A stretch of 64,000 nt of DNA from Alnus glutinosa (Eukaryota; Streptophyta; Magnoliopsida; Fagales; Betulaceae): assembly GCF_958979055.1 (NCBI RefSeq), contig NC_084894.1:23219616-23283615 (forward strand), written 5' to 3'. A program made the translations under genes and the position numbers. Under the pieces are notes generated by a model. The model worked only from the letters and a program-made list of their open reading frames with translations. It searched no databases and was not told where the DNA came from. Positions within the stretch are counted from its first letter, which is position 1. Every line of letters starts with the position of its first letter. Below, piece after piece: positions 11,812-23,736 of this stretch.

Positions 11812-12535
11812 TTCCTAAAGGTTTTCCTTTGGATTATTTGAGAGTTATCCAACTTGAGTTATGAGGATGTGAATACAAATAATATTTTTTCTTTTTCGGG
11901 CAAGAATAAGGAATAAGAAGAAGTACTTAAATCCTTAAATCATAATTGAATTGATTTGATGATTTGATGGATCTATTTGACATTAATTATAAATAATTTT
12001 GTATCTAACTATATAAAGGCAAGCGCAGATCTATGAATAGGAGATGTTGTGCTACCAACTGCAGAATCACCGCGGATAGGGTGAAAAATATGATCGGGAT
12101 AGCGGACCCAAAGCTATGGTCACAATTATTTCACAATTGAATCAATTTAAAAAAAAAAAATTAAAAAGTTCAGACGCCAGGAGGTTGCATAATCATTGCC
12201 ATAATTAATGGAGCATTTCAAATTCAACAGCTCCCTCCTACCTTTTCAAACTTTGAAGAAATTCAAAAGAAAATAGTAAATAATAATAACACAGATATTT
12301 TATTTTCGTTTTTGTGAGATTTTTCCAACTAAGCTGATTGAGGGCTTGCAACACAGAACCAAGCAGTTCAAACGGTCCACAAGATCAGTGTTGCCATTGA
12401 TTTCTCCAATGAATCCACCTATGCATGCACTATATCATCCACCACCGCACCTAACTTGTGATGTCGTCATCCTCTTGCATTTGTGTCCTCTTTGGTGCTA
12501 ACTAGGGCTCCATCAACCTCTCTATATCCCTCACT
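11812..12535. other. Intron stretch without a recognised gene
   Basis: Sequence after the psaB piece (to about 12150) could be further organelle-derived DNA, but I could not identify a source gene. The remainder is AT-rich intron of the DCD gene with no exon I can support. Confidence 0.4.
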
Positions 12536-12750
12536 TGTAACACCCCGGTCTCATATTGGAATGATGTGTAGCCCACATAGAGTGGGCAATTTATAAAGAC
12601 ACTCATAGGTGTTAAATGGTGCCAAGTCCCACATTGCTTACTTACTGGGTGAAATTGAGCTTTATAAGTGATTGTAGTAACGCTCCAAATTGACTAGTCT
12701 TTTTAAAGTGATAGCACATATATTGCTAGTGCTTTTCCTGTATCGTTACA
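12536..12750 (+). mobile_element. Small solo LTR, TRIM-type
   Basis: The 215-bp unit starts TGTAACACCCCGG and ends ATCGTTACA. Its TGTAAC/GTTACA termini are inverted. The flanks are tcact (12531-12535) and ccact (12751-12755), a 5-bp target duplication with one mismatch. The interior has the cccacat/gcttataag-like composition of terminal-repeat retrotransposons in miniature. There is no internal region, so it is a solo LTR. Confidence 0.75.
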
Positions 12751-13840
12751 CCACTGAAATGGAGAATGATAATATCACCAACTCTACCACCACCATCACC
12801 AAAAAATCCAAGTAAAGCTTTGAGGTCGATTCGAAAGTACTTGCATCCTCAAAAGTCACAAATCTTGCGAGGCCATTGTGGGAAGCCTAGATCCCCTACA
12901 AGATCCACATTGTAAAGGACCATGACATGAAGGAGATGTTGTTTGGAGGTGGGGAAGCTAGGATTGGGTGTCGACAACATTGGGAGCGGAGGACTTGATG
13001 TGGCACGCCATGGTAGCAACAGTAGGCTTGAGAGCACGAATCGCTACTTACATCCACCATCATGTGTATCTCATTGTGATAGTGAGCAAAAGTTGGAAAT
13101 GCTGGTTTGGATGTGGGTATGAGTATGAGAAAAATTGAAAATATTGTGTTCAGGTGTTGGCATAACTGAAATAGAAAAAACCATGTGTTGCTAATTAATA
13201 TAGAAGTGGGATACACGGGGTCTATTTGAATTGTCGAGCACTTCAAGGGTTGTGCTTAGAACAATTGAAAGATAAGGGGAGTGTGGTCAAAAACAATCCT
13301 AAACATAGGCGGTGTAAGTATACTTCACCAAACTTGAATTATGTGTAGTACAACTTGACTTCTACAAAGAAAATTAAAAGTAAGCTTACATAAAGGTTGA
13401 ATTTGAAATCATCAAGAGAGAAATCAAGGGTTTAAACGTTTATTTGTTATCAACTCATTATCTCATAGGGAACTCATTATGGTACTTATTATCCTCCTAA
13501 GCTTCTTGTGATATGCTATTATAAAAATTACTTTTTAACACAAACAATCACCATCCACTCCCTTGATGTTTAAGGAATTAATGGAAGGAGGGCATGAAAT
13601 AAATATGGACCACAAAAAGAAGTCAAGATTTAATGAAGCAATCATGAACTTAAGCAGTCATTCCTAATTATTTGATTAACTATTGAGTAGTCATGAAAAT
13701 TATTTCAATTTCTAAATGACAAAACCAAATATAAAAAATATAAATATACATTACAATTGAAATTCCACGACAAGAAGAAGGGCATGGGTTAATTGGTCAT
13801 TATTCTTTTACATTGTTAAAACTTACCATTTTTTTTTTTT
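12751..13840. other. Intron stretch without a recognised gene
   Basis: The two overlapping minus-strand frames at 12849-13246 are short and carry no motif I recognise. The remainder is AT-rich. I see no splice-flanked exon here. Confidence 0.4.
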
Positions 13841-14207
13841 GGAAAAAAGTACGCACACCTCCCTCAAACTACCACCTTATTGTCCATGTCCCCCCAAAAC
13901 TATAGACCGAGTCAAACAACCAAAAATTGTCATTGTCTCCCCAAGGCCAATAAAGACAAAACTGGCCTTTAAAAAATATAAGTTTGACCAAAATACCTTG
14001 ATAAATTTGAAAAAAAAAAAAACCTAAAAAAAAGGGAGTAGGGCGCCTACAAGACATGGAAAAGCTCAAACTAATATTCGTTTGCTGCCTTTTTGATCCG
14101 AGCCGAGAAAATGGAGTCAAATTAGATCTTGTGAAGAATGCCCTCGGAAAACTATTGTACAACAGAAAAATAATTCGTAGTTTGAGATGGGTAAGTGTAC
14201 TTTTTCC
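13841..14207. mobile_element. Short Mutator-like element
   Basis: The left end GGAAAAAAGTACGCACACC and right end (complement GGAAAAAGTACACTTACCC), both followed by a caaactac motif, form terminal inverted repeats. They resemble those of the Pack-MULE at 31718. Flanking T-rich 9-mers could be the target duplication but are low-complexity. Internal sequence is unrecognised. A short direct repeat attgtacaacagaaaaa occurs near its right end and again at about 14236. Confidence 0.6.
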
Positions 14208-15021
14208 TATTTTTTTAAGAATAAAATTTCAAATAATTGTACAACAGAAAAATTAAGGAATAAACCTATACATCCATGGGGTGCAGGTTTAAAAATTGCT
14301 AACATCTGCAATTCTTGGCAGCCTACTATGCCGTACCTATGCCAATTTCGCAGACAAATATCAAGGCTACTGTAAACAGAAAACTCCATCCCAAGAAATG
14401 TACAAAAACGCAGTTGGTATAACCATCACTAAACACCACAATACGTTTATATGAAATCAACAGAAATAGGAGAAAGGAAAAAACAGCACTCTAATCTATG
14501 CAAGAAAATCAAACACAGCCAGATCCAAGATAGTTTATAGAATAGGTCAAACCTGAATATTGAATATTCCTTAGACAAAGAGAAAGAAACAATTTGTGGA
14601 CCAATTGCTTTCTCTTTTCAAAGAAGGTGAATAAAAAAGGCTGAGGATAAACTATCCCTCTATTAGCTTGCTGAGAAAATAGAGGAAAATAACAGAAATA
14701 CGGAATCGAAAATTTGTTGCATTGTCGGATTCCATATAATGAAAATCCCAACACAGGAAAAGCAGTTTTCTTTTTCTTTTCGTTTTCCACTGCTTTCTCA
14801 GCGACCGAACAGCCCACGTCAACATGGATAAACAGTGAAATCTGATCGGCTAGCGAATGATAATCAAATTAAACACCAAAAAAATCGCCGAGGTTAATAA
14901 AAACAGCCTCCGCTTATTCCAGCGGTTAGATCAGAAACCCTAGCCCAAAATTACCAAATCCCTGAAATATATACAATAATTTCCGAGCAGTAATCAATGA
15001 GATAAGAGAACTGAGACTCAC

Positions 15022-15145
15022 CTACTTTTTCGATGAAAAATGCAAGGCGAACGAGCCGAGAGCGAGAGAGCTAGCGAGAGAGAGATAGGACGGCGACGAA
15101 AATATGAAGGGTATGATGCCACACTCGGGACGTATATATAGAGGG
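15022..15145 (-). promoter_or_regulatory. Core promoter and 5'UTR exon of the DCD gene
   Basis: On the minus strand a TATA box (ctatatatacg, 15131-15142) is followed by a CT-rich leader (tctctctctcgctagctctc) with no ATG. The leader ends in AAAAAGTAG and donor gtgagt at 15021-15016. Transcription probably starts near 15105. This exon would splice to the acceptor at 10128-10129, giving a 5'UTR intron of about 4.9 kb. This arrangement is inferred from sequence only. Confidence 0.65.
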
Positions 15146-15317
15146 GGAAATGATTGTTGGGGACGTTTTACTATTCTTAACCGGCTTTTGTTTTAAAAAA
15201 AATCAAATTTTAATGTAAAAAATCGTTTGATGTGACATTAAAGGATTTTGTTGTATTAAAATTTGATTTTTTTAGTAAAAAGAAACTGCCGTATTTCAGT
15301 GCTTTATAAAGGAATTC

Positions 15318-17288
15318 AGCTTCTATGCGGTAGTATTGATGCGGTAGTTTAAAACAGCACCGTTTTGTGCAGAACACCGCATGACATAAAAAAGGACGAC
15401 ACCGTTTACTAACATCACTAACAGCACCGTTTCCGGCCAGGACCGTATAAAGAGGAAGCCCGATCAACACGTTTGGCTGCTGAGAAACCATAGGAAAAGG
15501 AGAAGAAAGCTAGGGAATTCACACGAAATGGGTCGCTCTTGCGAGATTCGTGACCTCATATTCTTTCCTCTTCCTTCTCATTTTATGGGCAACAAAAAAA
15601 CACAAGAAAGAAGAAGAAACCATACCAGCGCAGCCTGAGCGAGCTCGTCCAATTGCGCCAAAGGCCAAATATCTCTCCGCTCCCTTGACCTCGTGCTTGT
15701 TTAGTCCGAAACCTCTCAACTTTCTCAGCGAAGTTTTCATCGATTCTGTATCCTCCTATTCCTACAATCTCTCTCTGAGTCGGTCTGCGTCTTTGTCTTT
15801 GAGCTCTCCGCGAAATTCAAATGCTATGAAGAAGACGAAGAAGAAGAAGAAGAAAAAGAAAGTAGCTGGGAATGGAACAACAATTTCCTCTTCAACTCCA
15901 TTCTAAGGGTTACGTCAGGGACAGAGAGTTAACTCTCTGGAAATGGACTTCCTTTTTTTTTTTTCTTTCTTTTTTTCTTTTTTTGGGTCTGCTCGGATTA
16001 AGGTCTACCCACTTGTGTTGATCTTGTAACCCAATTTTATTCATTAAAAAAATTAAAAAATTAAAAAAAATTAAAAAATTAAAAATAATAATAAAAAAAA
16101 AAGTTTTGGAGACTCTGAGTATTTGCTTTGTTGATGTCGAATTTTTTAGGATGACATGTCAGTCACGGATTGAGTTTGCACTTAAAGTTGTTTTGAGTGA
16201 TGAGTCCACCAAGTTGAACTTCCTTCAAGAACCTGCAAAACAAAGGTGCTTCGGGGATATCCCGGCGGCGTCTCCTCTGACGATCAAATTAGCAAAGATC
16301 GATTCTAAAAACTCTTGAGAGAGAGAGTGTGTCCGAGAGATTGTGTCTACCTTAATAAATGTGTTTATTACATATCACCTGTATTTTCGTACTTTCATTT
16401 ATGGCCTGCGAATATTTTGATCTTCTTCTTAATTCTTTTCCATGAAGTTATGTTGGTGATGGAGGTCCAACGTCGCCTTTGACATTCTATCCTATATCCG
16501 AAGACAAACTGGAGTTGGGGATCCAATCATCTCTTCCCTGTTGTACTTGTTCTCCAAGTTAAATGACGACAGATCATTAATTATCAGGATTCTCATAAAT
16601 GAAGTGATCTTGGTCATTTAGTGTTTTTGTCCCTTTCCCCACTAATTGCCCCCTCGACCTTGGACTGGTCAATCAGTCCCAAATACTTATTTCATTAACC
16701 CTTTTCTTCTCTGGTTTTGAACAGTTCCTGTGAGAATATCCTTAACATGCTTCATTTCAATTTACGAGCCAGGGAAATGCAAGGGGAAAGGTAGATTCTT
16801 ACCGGAGGGGAAGAATAAACAATGGGCTAAAAATAAGAGCTTAACTAGGAGTCGAAGAGAAGCGTTTTGTTTGATTTTCTGGCTTTTCTCACCAGTGAGT
16901 GTTTCTTCTTCTTTCTTGTTTTTTTTGTTGCCCATAAAATGAGAAGGAAGAGGAAAGAAAATGAGGTCACGAATCTTGCAAGAGCGACCCATTTTGTGTG
17001 AATTCCCTAGCTTTCTTCTCCTTTTCCTATGGTTTCTCAGTAGCCAAACGTGTTGATCGAGCTTCCTCTTTGTACGGTCCTGGCCGGAAACTTACTTTCA
17101 GTGATGGTAGTAATTAGTAAACGGAGTTGTTAGTGATGTTAGTAAATGGTGCCGTCATTTTTTAAGTCATGCGGCATTCTTCACAAAACGGTGCCGTTCT
17201 TTTTTAAGTCGTGCGGTATTCTGTACAAAACAATGTTGTTTTAAACTATAGCATCTATGCGGTAGTGTAAACTACCACATAGAAGCTA
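15318..17288. mobile_element. Element with inverted arms of about 300-390 bp (possible Pack-MULE or inverted gene duplication)
   Basis: The left arm (15318-15622) and right arm (16898-17288) are reverse complements over most of their length. Both end in agcttctatg-g-ggtag, and both contain a block whose sense reads GRSCEIRDLIFFPLPSHFMGNKK-like codons. The right arm has an extra internal duplication of an aagtcatgcggcattc unit. The 1.3-kb interior holds Lys-rich (aag)n-coded and unrecognised short frames. Long arms suggest a Mutator-like element, but no target duplication is seen because the right side abuts a microsatellite. It lies about 200 bp upstream of the DCD transcription start. Confidence 0.7.
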
Positions 17289-17292
17289 AATC

Positions 17293-17417
<125 letters not shown>

Positions 17418-17422
17418 TTAGG

Positions 17423-19159
17423 TAGGGCTGGCAATTTTGACACGACCCGATAATCCGACACGAAATTAACGAGTTTGGGTCTTAAACGGGTCGGGCTGGC
17501 AATTTTGACACGACCCGATAATCCGACACGAAATTAACGAGTTTGGGTCTTAAACGGGTCGACCCGTTTATCTTGGCTTGGCGGGTCGTGTCGCGGGTCA
17601 CCCGCGGGTGACCCGCCAGACACGATTAGGATTGGTTTTTTTTATTTTTTTTATTTTTTTATTTATTTATTATTATTATTATTTAAAGAGAGTCAAAATT
17701 CCAAGCCAATACTTAAAATCTTGTATTATTAATATTTTAGTAAACGACTAATAATTCTCCGAGCTTGACTTGATATATATTTATAGTAAAAATTTAGCAT
17801 CTCTAAATCTACTCAATATTTTATCTTATTCCTCTAAATAAAAAGCGTATAAATTATATGCTAAAGAAGAATGCTAAAAGTTAGTCATACTAAATAAAAT
17901 GTATGAACCATACTGCAATAGTTTTTTTTTTTAGTAGATATTGCAATAGTTTTTTTATTTGACAGGTTAATGGTAATATTAAATACAAAAACTTATATTT
18001 GAGAAGATTTTTGAACATTTAAGATTTTAGAAAAATAAAATAAAAAATTGTACTTAAATTACATAACAAAAAAAAAAGAAAAAAAAGAAAAGAAAAGAAG
18101 CTGCGAAACAACCCAAACGATCCGGATCCCAAAGGAAAGCAAAAACATGGAGAGTCCATGAACATGGCAATGAATAAATTCTCAATGTATTTTTTATTTT
18201 TACACCGACCAACCCAAAATTCTCAAATTCTCACATGCCAAACCAAGAAAAAAAATTCTAATCAAACATGACAAAAGCCATCATGCAATGCCGCTTGCTT
18301 TTCCTCACTGTAGCGTCATGACTCACGCGTGCTTGGCCTGCTTGCTTTCCCAAGGTTTTGAGTCTTGCAACCTGACGCACTGATGCAGTGAAGCTAATCG
18401 CTCGACAGTCGGCATGGTAAACCATGCTCCATAAGTCAAGCACGCTGCTCCATAAAAACCATCTCATTTCCTTAATTTTATGGGCCGTGTGATCTTATGT
18501 TGATAAATCTGAGCCATTCGTTGCAAGATAATTGCATACAGCTGTAATCAATTTCTATCATTTACGCAAACCCCATCAGCCATGCGTTCCAAATAGTCAC
18601 AGAGTCACTTGTTGGGATGCTCTCAATATCTTCTCCAACTCTCCAATCTTAAATTCATGCGCAAAATCCTGTTCAAGACGTTGGAGACTTGGAGGCTGGA
18701 GCTGAGGGCGTTGTTTGGGCTCTGGTACGGGTACCTCTTGGTCCTCTTCAACATCTACTGATTTTACTTCAATATTTACTAGAAGCAATGAAGTTTTTGA
18801 TGGATTTTACGATCTGAATATCTGATTGTCGATTTGAATCATTTGATTTTGTTTTGACTGCTGAAATGAAACATTTAGTTGAAATTTGAGGTTCTGATTG
18901 TGGATTTTGATTTGGTTTTGAGATAATGGCTTGCCTTGGCTTTGAATGTCCAAACGGGTCGTGTCGGGTCGTGCCGACCCGATACGACTCATTATGTTAA
19001 ACGGGTTTCACGGGTCGTGTCGGGTGACCCGTAAAATAATCGTGTTCGTGTCGTGTCTGGAGCCCCGACCCGTTAACATAAACAGGTCGTGTTTAGGTCT
19101 AGCTTAAACGGGTCGCGGGTCTTAACGGGTCGTGTCGGGTACCCGTTTTGCCAGCCCTA
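17423..19159. mobile_element. Non-autonomous hAT element with perfect 8-bp target duplication
   Basis: The ends TAGGGCTGGCAA and TTGCCAGCCCTA are inverted repeats, flanked by identical 8-bp repeats atattagg at 17415-17422 and 19160-19167. The subterminal regions are dense in cgggtcgtgtcgggt motifs in both orientations, typical of hAT transposase-binding regions. A 68-bp unit is tandemly duplicated at the left end (17425-17492, repeated from 17493). No transposase is recognisable; the 61-69-codon frames inside have no known motif. Confidence 0.9.
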
Positions 19160-19324
19160 ATATTAGGAAGAAATTCGTAGGTCTATCGCACAACCCCAAA
19201 ATACATTGGGTGAGACTTACATGTAGGTCTCACATGTATGGGTCCCACACAATGTATGTTGGTTGTGAGATAGTTGTGCAATATGGGTTGTGCATGAATC
19301 ACTTCCCTTCTACCTTATAGCTTT

Positions 19325-19615
19325 AGGTCTTATTGGATTTGTGATTTTAAAATGTGAGATTTTTAAAAATGCAATTGAGTGTTTGGTAAAATTGTAATTT
19401 TGCCTTTGAAATTGTAGATTAACCTTTACAATTATGCGTTTTCAAAAAAACATTTCGTTGTCTGCGATTTGAAAATGCAATTTTTTGCGTTTTTAAATCG
19501 CAATTCTTAAAAACGTAATACACAAACGATTCATTTTTGTGCGATTTGGATTACAATTGTATTTTTTGTCTACAAAATCGTAATCCCAAATGCACATTTC
19601 AAGCGATTGTTGCGA
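19325..19615. mobile_element. MITE-like repeat rich in gcgatttt/aaatcgca
   Basis: Blocks such as gtgattttaaaatgtgag, gcgtttttaaatcgcaattc and acaaaatcgtaatcccaaatgcac alternate in both orientations, the pattern of a foldback MITE. The boundaries are approximate and no target duplication was found. Confidence 0.45.
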
Positions 19616-19864
19616 ACTCGATAAAAGTTTTTGGTAAAGCCCAAATATAAACTATTCCTGACGGGGTTGTTAACACTATTCCGCTCCCCCTAGCTGGCGC
19701 TGGCCTCTTGTCGAGTTTCTAGATTGTTAACACTATCCAACATCTGTTATGTTGTTGTTGTTGGTTTTAATTTTCCACTTTTCTGTATTTTCCATGTGAT
19801 TGTGGTTATGCAACCAGTGTCTGGGTCCTATATATGGTAGCATATGCAACTTTTTTGTAATGCT

Positions 19865-20475
19865 AGGATTGAGAGATGCCCGCTTCATTGACTGGAAGGA
19901 TAGTCTCCTTGGTGTTATTGAAGCAACTATGCATGATGGGCCAATCTATTTGACTGTTTTCCATATTTCATTGTAAGTCTAAGTGATTCCCATTTATTAA
20001 AAGCTTTAACCTTGAGCATCAGAACTCAAGGATACAGAGTCCTTGAAGGTGTTCAACCTTTAGCTTTAATTTATAGGATCTACTATAAGTGCACTGGAAC
20101 TAACATGAATTTCCAGGCAATTAACAGAAGCCCAAAGAATCAAACCATGTTGATCCAAAGCAGCCAGAGTAACACAAGTATTCACGTTCCTCGAACCATT
20201 AAGTGGGATGAAGTTAGTTTACCCAAAGAATGGATGGTAACTAATGAAAGCTTTAAGCCTGAAATCATAAGTCATAATCTAGGCGATCTAGATTATATCC
20301 AGCAGTACTTAGATGGTACTGTTAAGATCAGTTTTGATCGAAGATTTGAGTCGACCCCTAAGACAAACCTTCTTATAGAATAAGTTGAAAGACCTAGATC
20401 ATCCAGGTCTGAAGCCCCAAGGTCTAGCTCGTCTAGGCTAGAAGTTCCAAGGTCTAGATCTTCTAGAATCCCTAA
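19865..20475 (+). pseudogene. Endogenous pararetrovirus: movement-protein remnant and linker
   Basis: From about 19865 the codons match the C-terminal half of Caulimoviridae 30K-superfamily movement proteins. The recognisable part runs through an open frame at 20012-20383. The following linker (20391-20475) is a 30-bp unit repeated nearly three times and encodes an Arg/Ser-rich period of ten residues. The N-terminal part is missing and the frame is closed by a stop at about 20384. This is a dead genomic copy of a plant virus. Confidence 0.75.
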
Positions 20476-20602
20476 GGATAAGATTCCAGCTAGGCATTCG
20501 TTTGCTGGTTCGACCACAACGGAAGAACTAAAACGAAGAGATCTAGAATTGGAAAAATAATTAAGAAACCTTAAGTTGAAGGGAGTCTAAACAAGCTCTC
20601 AA

Positions 20603-22551
20603 GTGAGTCATTCTTGTTATACGGCAAACAACCAGCTAGAAGATGAAGAATCCTCAGGAGGAAACGGTTCTCCTACGGAATCTGACTTCATAGTTGAAAC
20701 CACCGTAGACCCCCAACTATGTACCCTGAGGACACCTTTCAAGCTAGATTGGAAAAGACTCAATGATGATCTTGAGTCTGAAGCAAATCTTGAAAGAAGA
20801 AAAGTTTATCGCGAAAGGTTCAACCTTGAGCAAAAGAATGAAATTTTGAGTCATTTCAAGAATCACCTAAGCCAAATTGAAACATAAATCTTCTATCTCG
20901 ATTTTGTTGATGAGTTTTACCTGTTGAAAACAACGTACAAACAGTTACTAAGGATGACTGGGTAAAAGAAGATAACACAGTTATTTCTTCAAGTCACCCT
21001 CCACAAGAAACCATAGTGTTTAAACATAGAACCACTACGGTTGAAGCCTCACCCTTTAAGGTTGCGTCTGAAAATACAGATGTAAAGAAAGTCATTGAGC
21101 AAAATAATTACACCAACCAATACCTAAAATCCATAGGGAACCAGTTGGATAAAATTGAAAAAAACTCGATAATAAGCCTCTTCCAAAAGAGAAACATAAG
21201 CATTTTAAGCAAGAAAAACCTATAATCAAGTTTCCAGAATTAAAACCAGGAACTAGTTTAAAGGTTAACAAGAATAAGTCGTCTGTTGAGAAAATAGATG
21301 ATATGCTTAAAGATTTGGTTAAGACCAAACAAGAACAGCACAGTAGTTCCAACATTGTGTCTGTTGCTAATATCCCTGAGTTTTCTGAGAATTCTTCTGA
21401 AACAGAGTCCTCTTCAGAATCTGAATCTGATGTAAATATCAGAAAAGTTGAAAAAGCCATTTCAGCTCTAGAACTAAATAGGATCCACAAGCCTAAATTT
21501 TCTCCAACAAGTCTCACCAAGAATTGGTATCCTAAGCCTACCCCTTCGGATATCCAATTTGAGGAAAGGAGTTTTCAAAGTCAATTTGCAGTTTCTGCTG
21601 ATAAACTATACGAATGGAATATCGATGGTTTAGTAGAACAGCAAATTCTTGATAAGTTAACCCATATGACAATGGTTTCTAGCAGTTATATGCTGAACCA
21701 CGGCTTAAGTCAACCTGAGATTCTTGACCTCTTGGTTTCAGGTTTCACCGGAACCCTTCAAACCTGGTGGGAAAAGCATCTCACCAATGAGTCCAAAGCC
21801 AGCATAAGAAGTGCTGTCAAAACCAATGAAGAAGGAATTCATATATTCAATGAAAGAATTGGATTGGGAGACTCTGATGCTGTCAACACTTTGTTTTATA
21901 CGATTATGCAACATTTTGTTGGCACTCCAAGTCACCTTACATCTAGGGTCCATGACCAGCTTAGTAACCTAAGATGTCCAACCCTAAGCGACTTTAGATG
22001 GTACAAAGATGTATTCATCTCTAGAGTCATGCTAAGAGACGATAGCAACCAACCATTTTGGAAAGAGAAATTCATAAACGGTCTGCCTCATCTTTTTGCT
22101 CATAAGATCAAACAAGTCTTAGTCAATGAGAACAATGTGATAGAATATGATAATCTCACTTACGGAAATATCATAAGTGCTATCAAAAAAGAAGGCCTTA
22201 AGATGTGTATTGATATGATATGAAAATATCAAACCAGGCCAACAAAGACAAGAAAAAGGCTAAGTATGAAATGAGTAATTTCTGTGAACAATATGGTCTG
22301 CCTTCGGTAGCACCATCCAAGAAACATAAAAAATCTCGTAAGTATAAAGAATATAGAAAGCATAAGAAAAGGTTTAAAAGATTCAAGAAAAGAAGCTTTG
22401 AGCCAAATGATTTCTATAAGAAAGATAAGAAAAAACCGAAGAAAAAGTTTAAGAAAAGATATGGTTGTTATAAGTGTGGTAAGTCATGTTACTTTGCAAA
22501 GGATTACAAAGCGAAGGAAACCATTAAGCAGCTAAAAGTCTCTAACGAATA
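20603..22551 (+). pseudogene. Endogenous pararetrovirus: coat-protein region
   Basis: Open segments at 20603-20887, 21016-21225, 21303-22223 and 22220-22552 lie in different frames and follow the order of a caulimovirid capsid. An acidic Ser/Glu-rich part comes first, then a conserved capsid core containing a WWEKHL motif near 21770, then a very Lys-rich stretch and a CCHC zinc knuckle near 22462-22505. The knuckle is damaged: its His and last Cys are both replaced by Tyr. Multiple frameshifts mean that no protein can be made. Confidence 0.75.
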
Positions 22552-22720
22552 AAAAGAAAACTTAATAAGAATGTTAGAGATATAAGACACTGAGCCCAGT
22601 GAATATGAGTCTGAACCTAGTTCAAGTAAAAACTATTGCTCTTGCAGTAGCAATAAGTCTGAGTCAGGTCCTGACATAAGTTTTGGTTGTAATGACACCT
22701 GTTGTAAAACAATTAGTGTT

Positions 22721-23572
22721 ATGACCAAAGAAGAAGAGCAAGAAGAATTGCTTCTTGACCTTATAAGTAAAATTGAGAATCCTGAGTTAAAAAGACAATA
22801 CTTGGAAAAGTTAAGAAAACTTCTCACAAAAAGAGAGGTAAATAAGTCTAAAAGTCTTGAAATAAGTTTAAGCAACACGCTCAAAAGATTTGATAAACCA
22901 AAGGAACAAATCACAACAAAAGATTTGCAACTTGAAGTTAATCGAATTAAGTCTGAGATTAGGATACTTAAGGAAGAAAATCAAGAGTTAAAACAGGATG
23001 TTAATCTCTTGAAAATTGAGCACAAACTTAAGTCAGCCGCTAGCAGTCCTAATGACAGCGAAGCCGAACCTAAGCCTAAGCCTGAAGACACCCCACAATT
23101 TGAAGAAAATTGTCTAAGTATAATTAACCGAATCCATATTAAAAAATGGTATTCAAAAGTTAAGATTAAGATTCAAGATTTTAAGTTATCTGTAGTTGTA
23201 CTGATTGATACAGGTGTAGATCTGAATTGTACACAGGAAGGACTAGTTCCTACAAAGTATTACAATAAGACAAAAGAAACTTTGCGTTCTGCTAATGGCA
23301 GCAAGATGCAAATTACTTTTGAAATAAGTAAAGTCCATGTGTGTTAAGACAATGTTTGTTTCAAAACATCATTTGTCTTAGTTAAGAATATGACTGACAA
23401 AGTCATATTAGGTTTGCCTTTCATTACTCTGTTGTATTCTTTTACAACAGATCATGATGGTTTAATTACTTATCCCATGGATGAAAAAGTTAAGTTTAAA
23501 TTCCTGGCAAAACCAAAACTAAGTCAATTGAATGCTTACAAAACATTTCAATCTCTAAGTCTGTTAACCTAG
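22721..23572 (+). pseudogene. Endogenous pararetrovirus: coiled-coil and aspartic protease region
   Basis: An open segment (22721-23347) begins with a charged, coiled-coil-like region and reaches a retroviral-type aspartic protease active-site triad (DTG, near 23208). The residue after the triad is Val rather than the usual Ala or Ser. The frame stops at 23347. A second segment at 23390-23572 continues the protease fold in the same general order (VILGLPF-type flap/helix motif). Confidence 0.7.
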
Positions 23573-23736
23573 TCAAGTCAAAAGCCCAACAGATTGAGTT
23601 TTTACAAGAAGAAATTAAGGTTAAAAGAATTGAAGAACGATTAAGTCAAAATGTTCTTCAACAAAAGATTCAATTCTTTGAAGACAGGATCAAAAGTGAA
23701 GTATGTTCTGATCTCCCTACTGCATTTTGGCATAGG

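Noticed and set aside
11544..11864. Apparent intact small membrane protein
   Set aside because: It is plastid psaB debris with unrelated codons at both ends.
15550..15906. 118-codon frame with poly-Lys tail
   Set aside because: Half of it is the inverted-repeat arm and (aag)n; no recognisable domain, so kept only as part of the element.
16106..16318. 70-codon frame inside the inverted-repeat element
   Set aside because: No known motif and no evidence of expression; could be captured sequence but cannot be supported.
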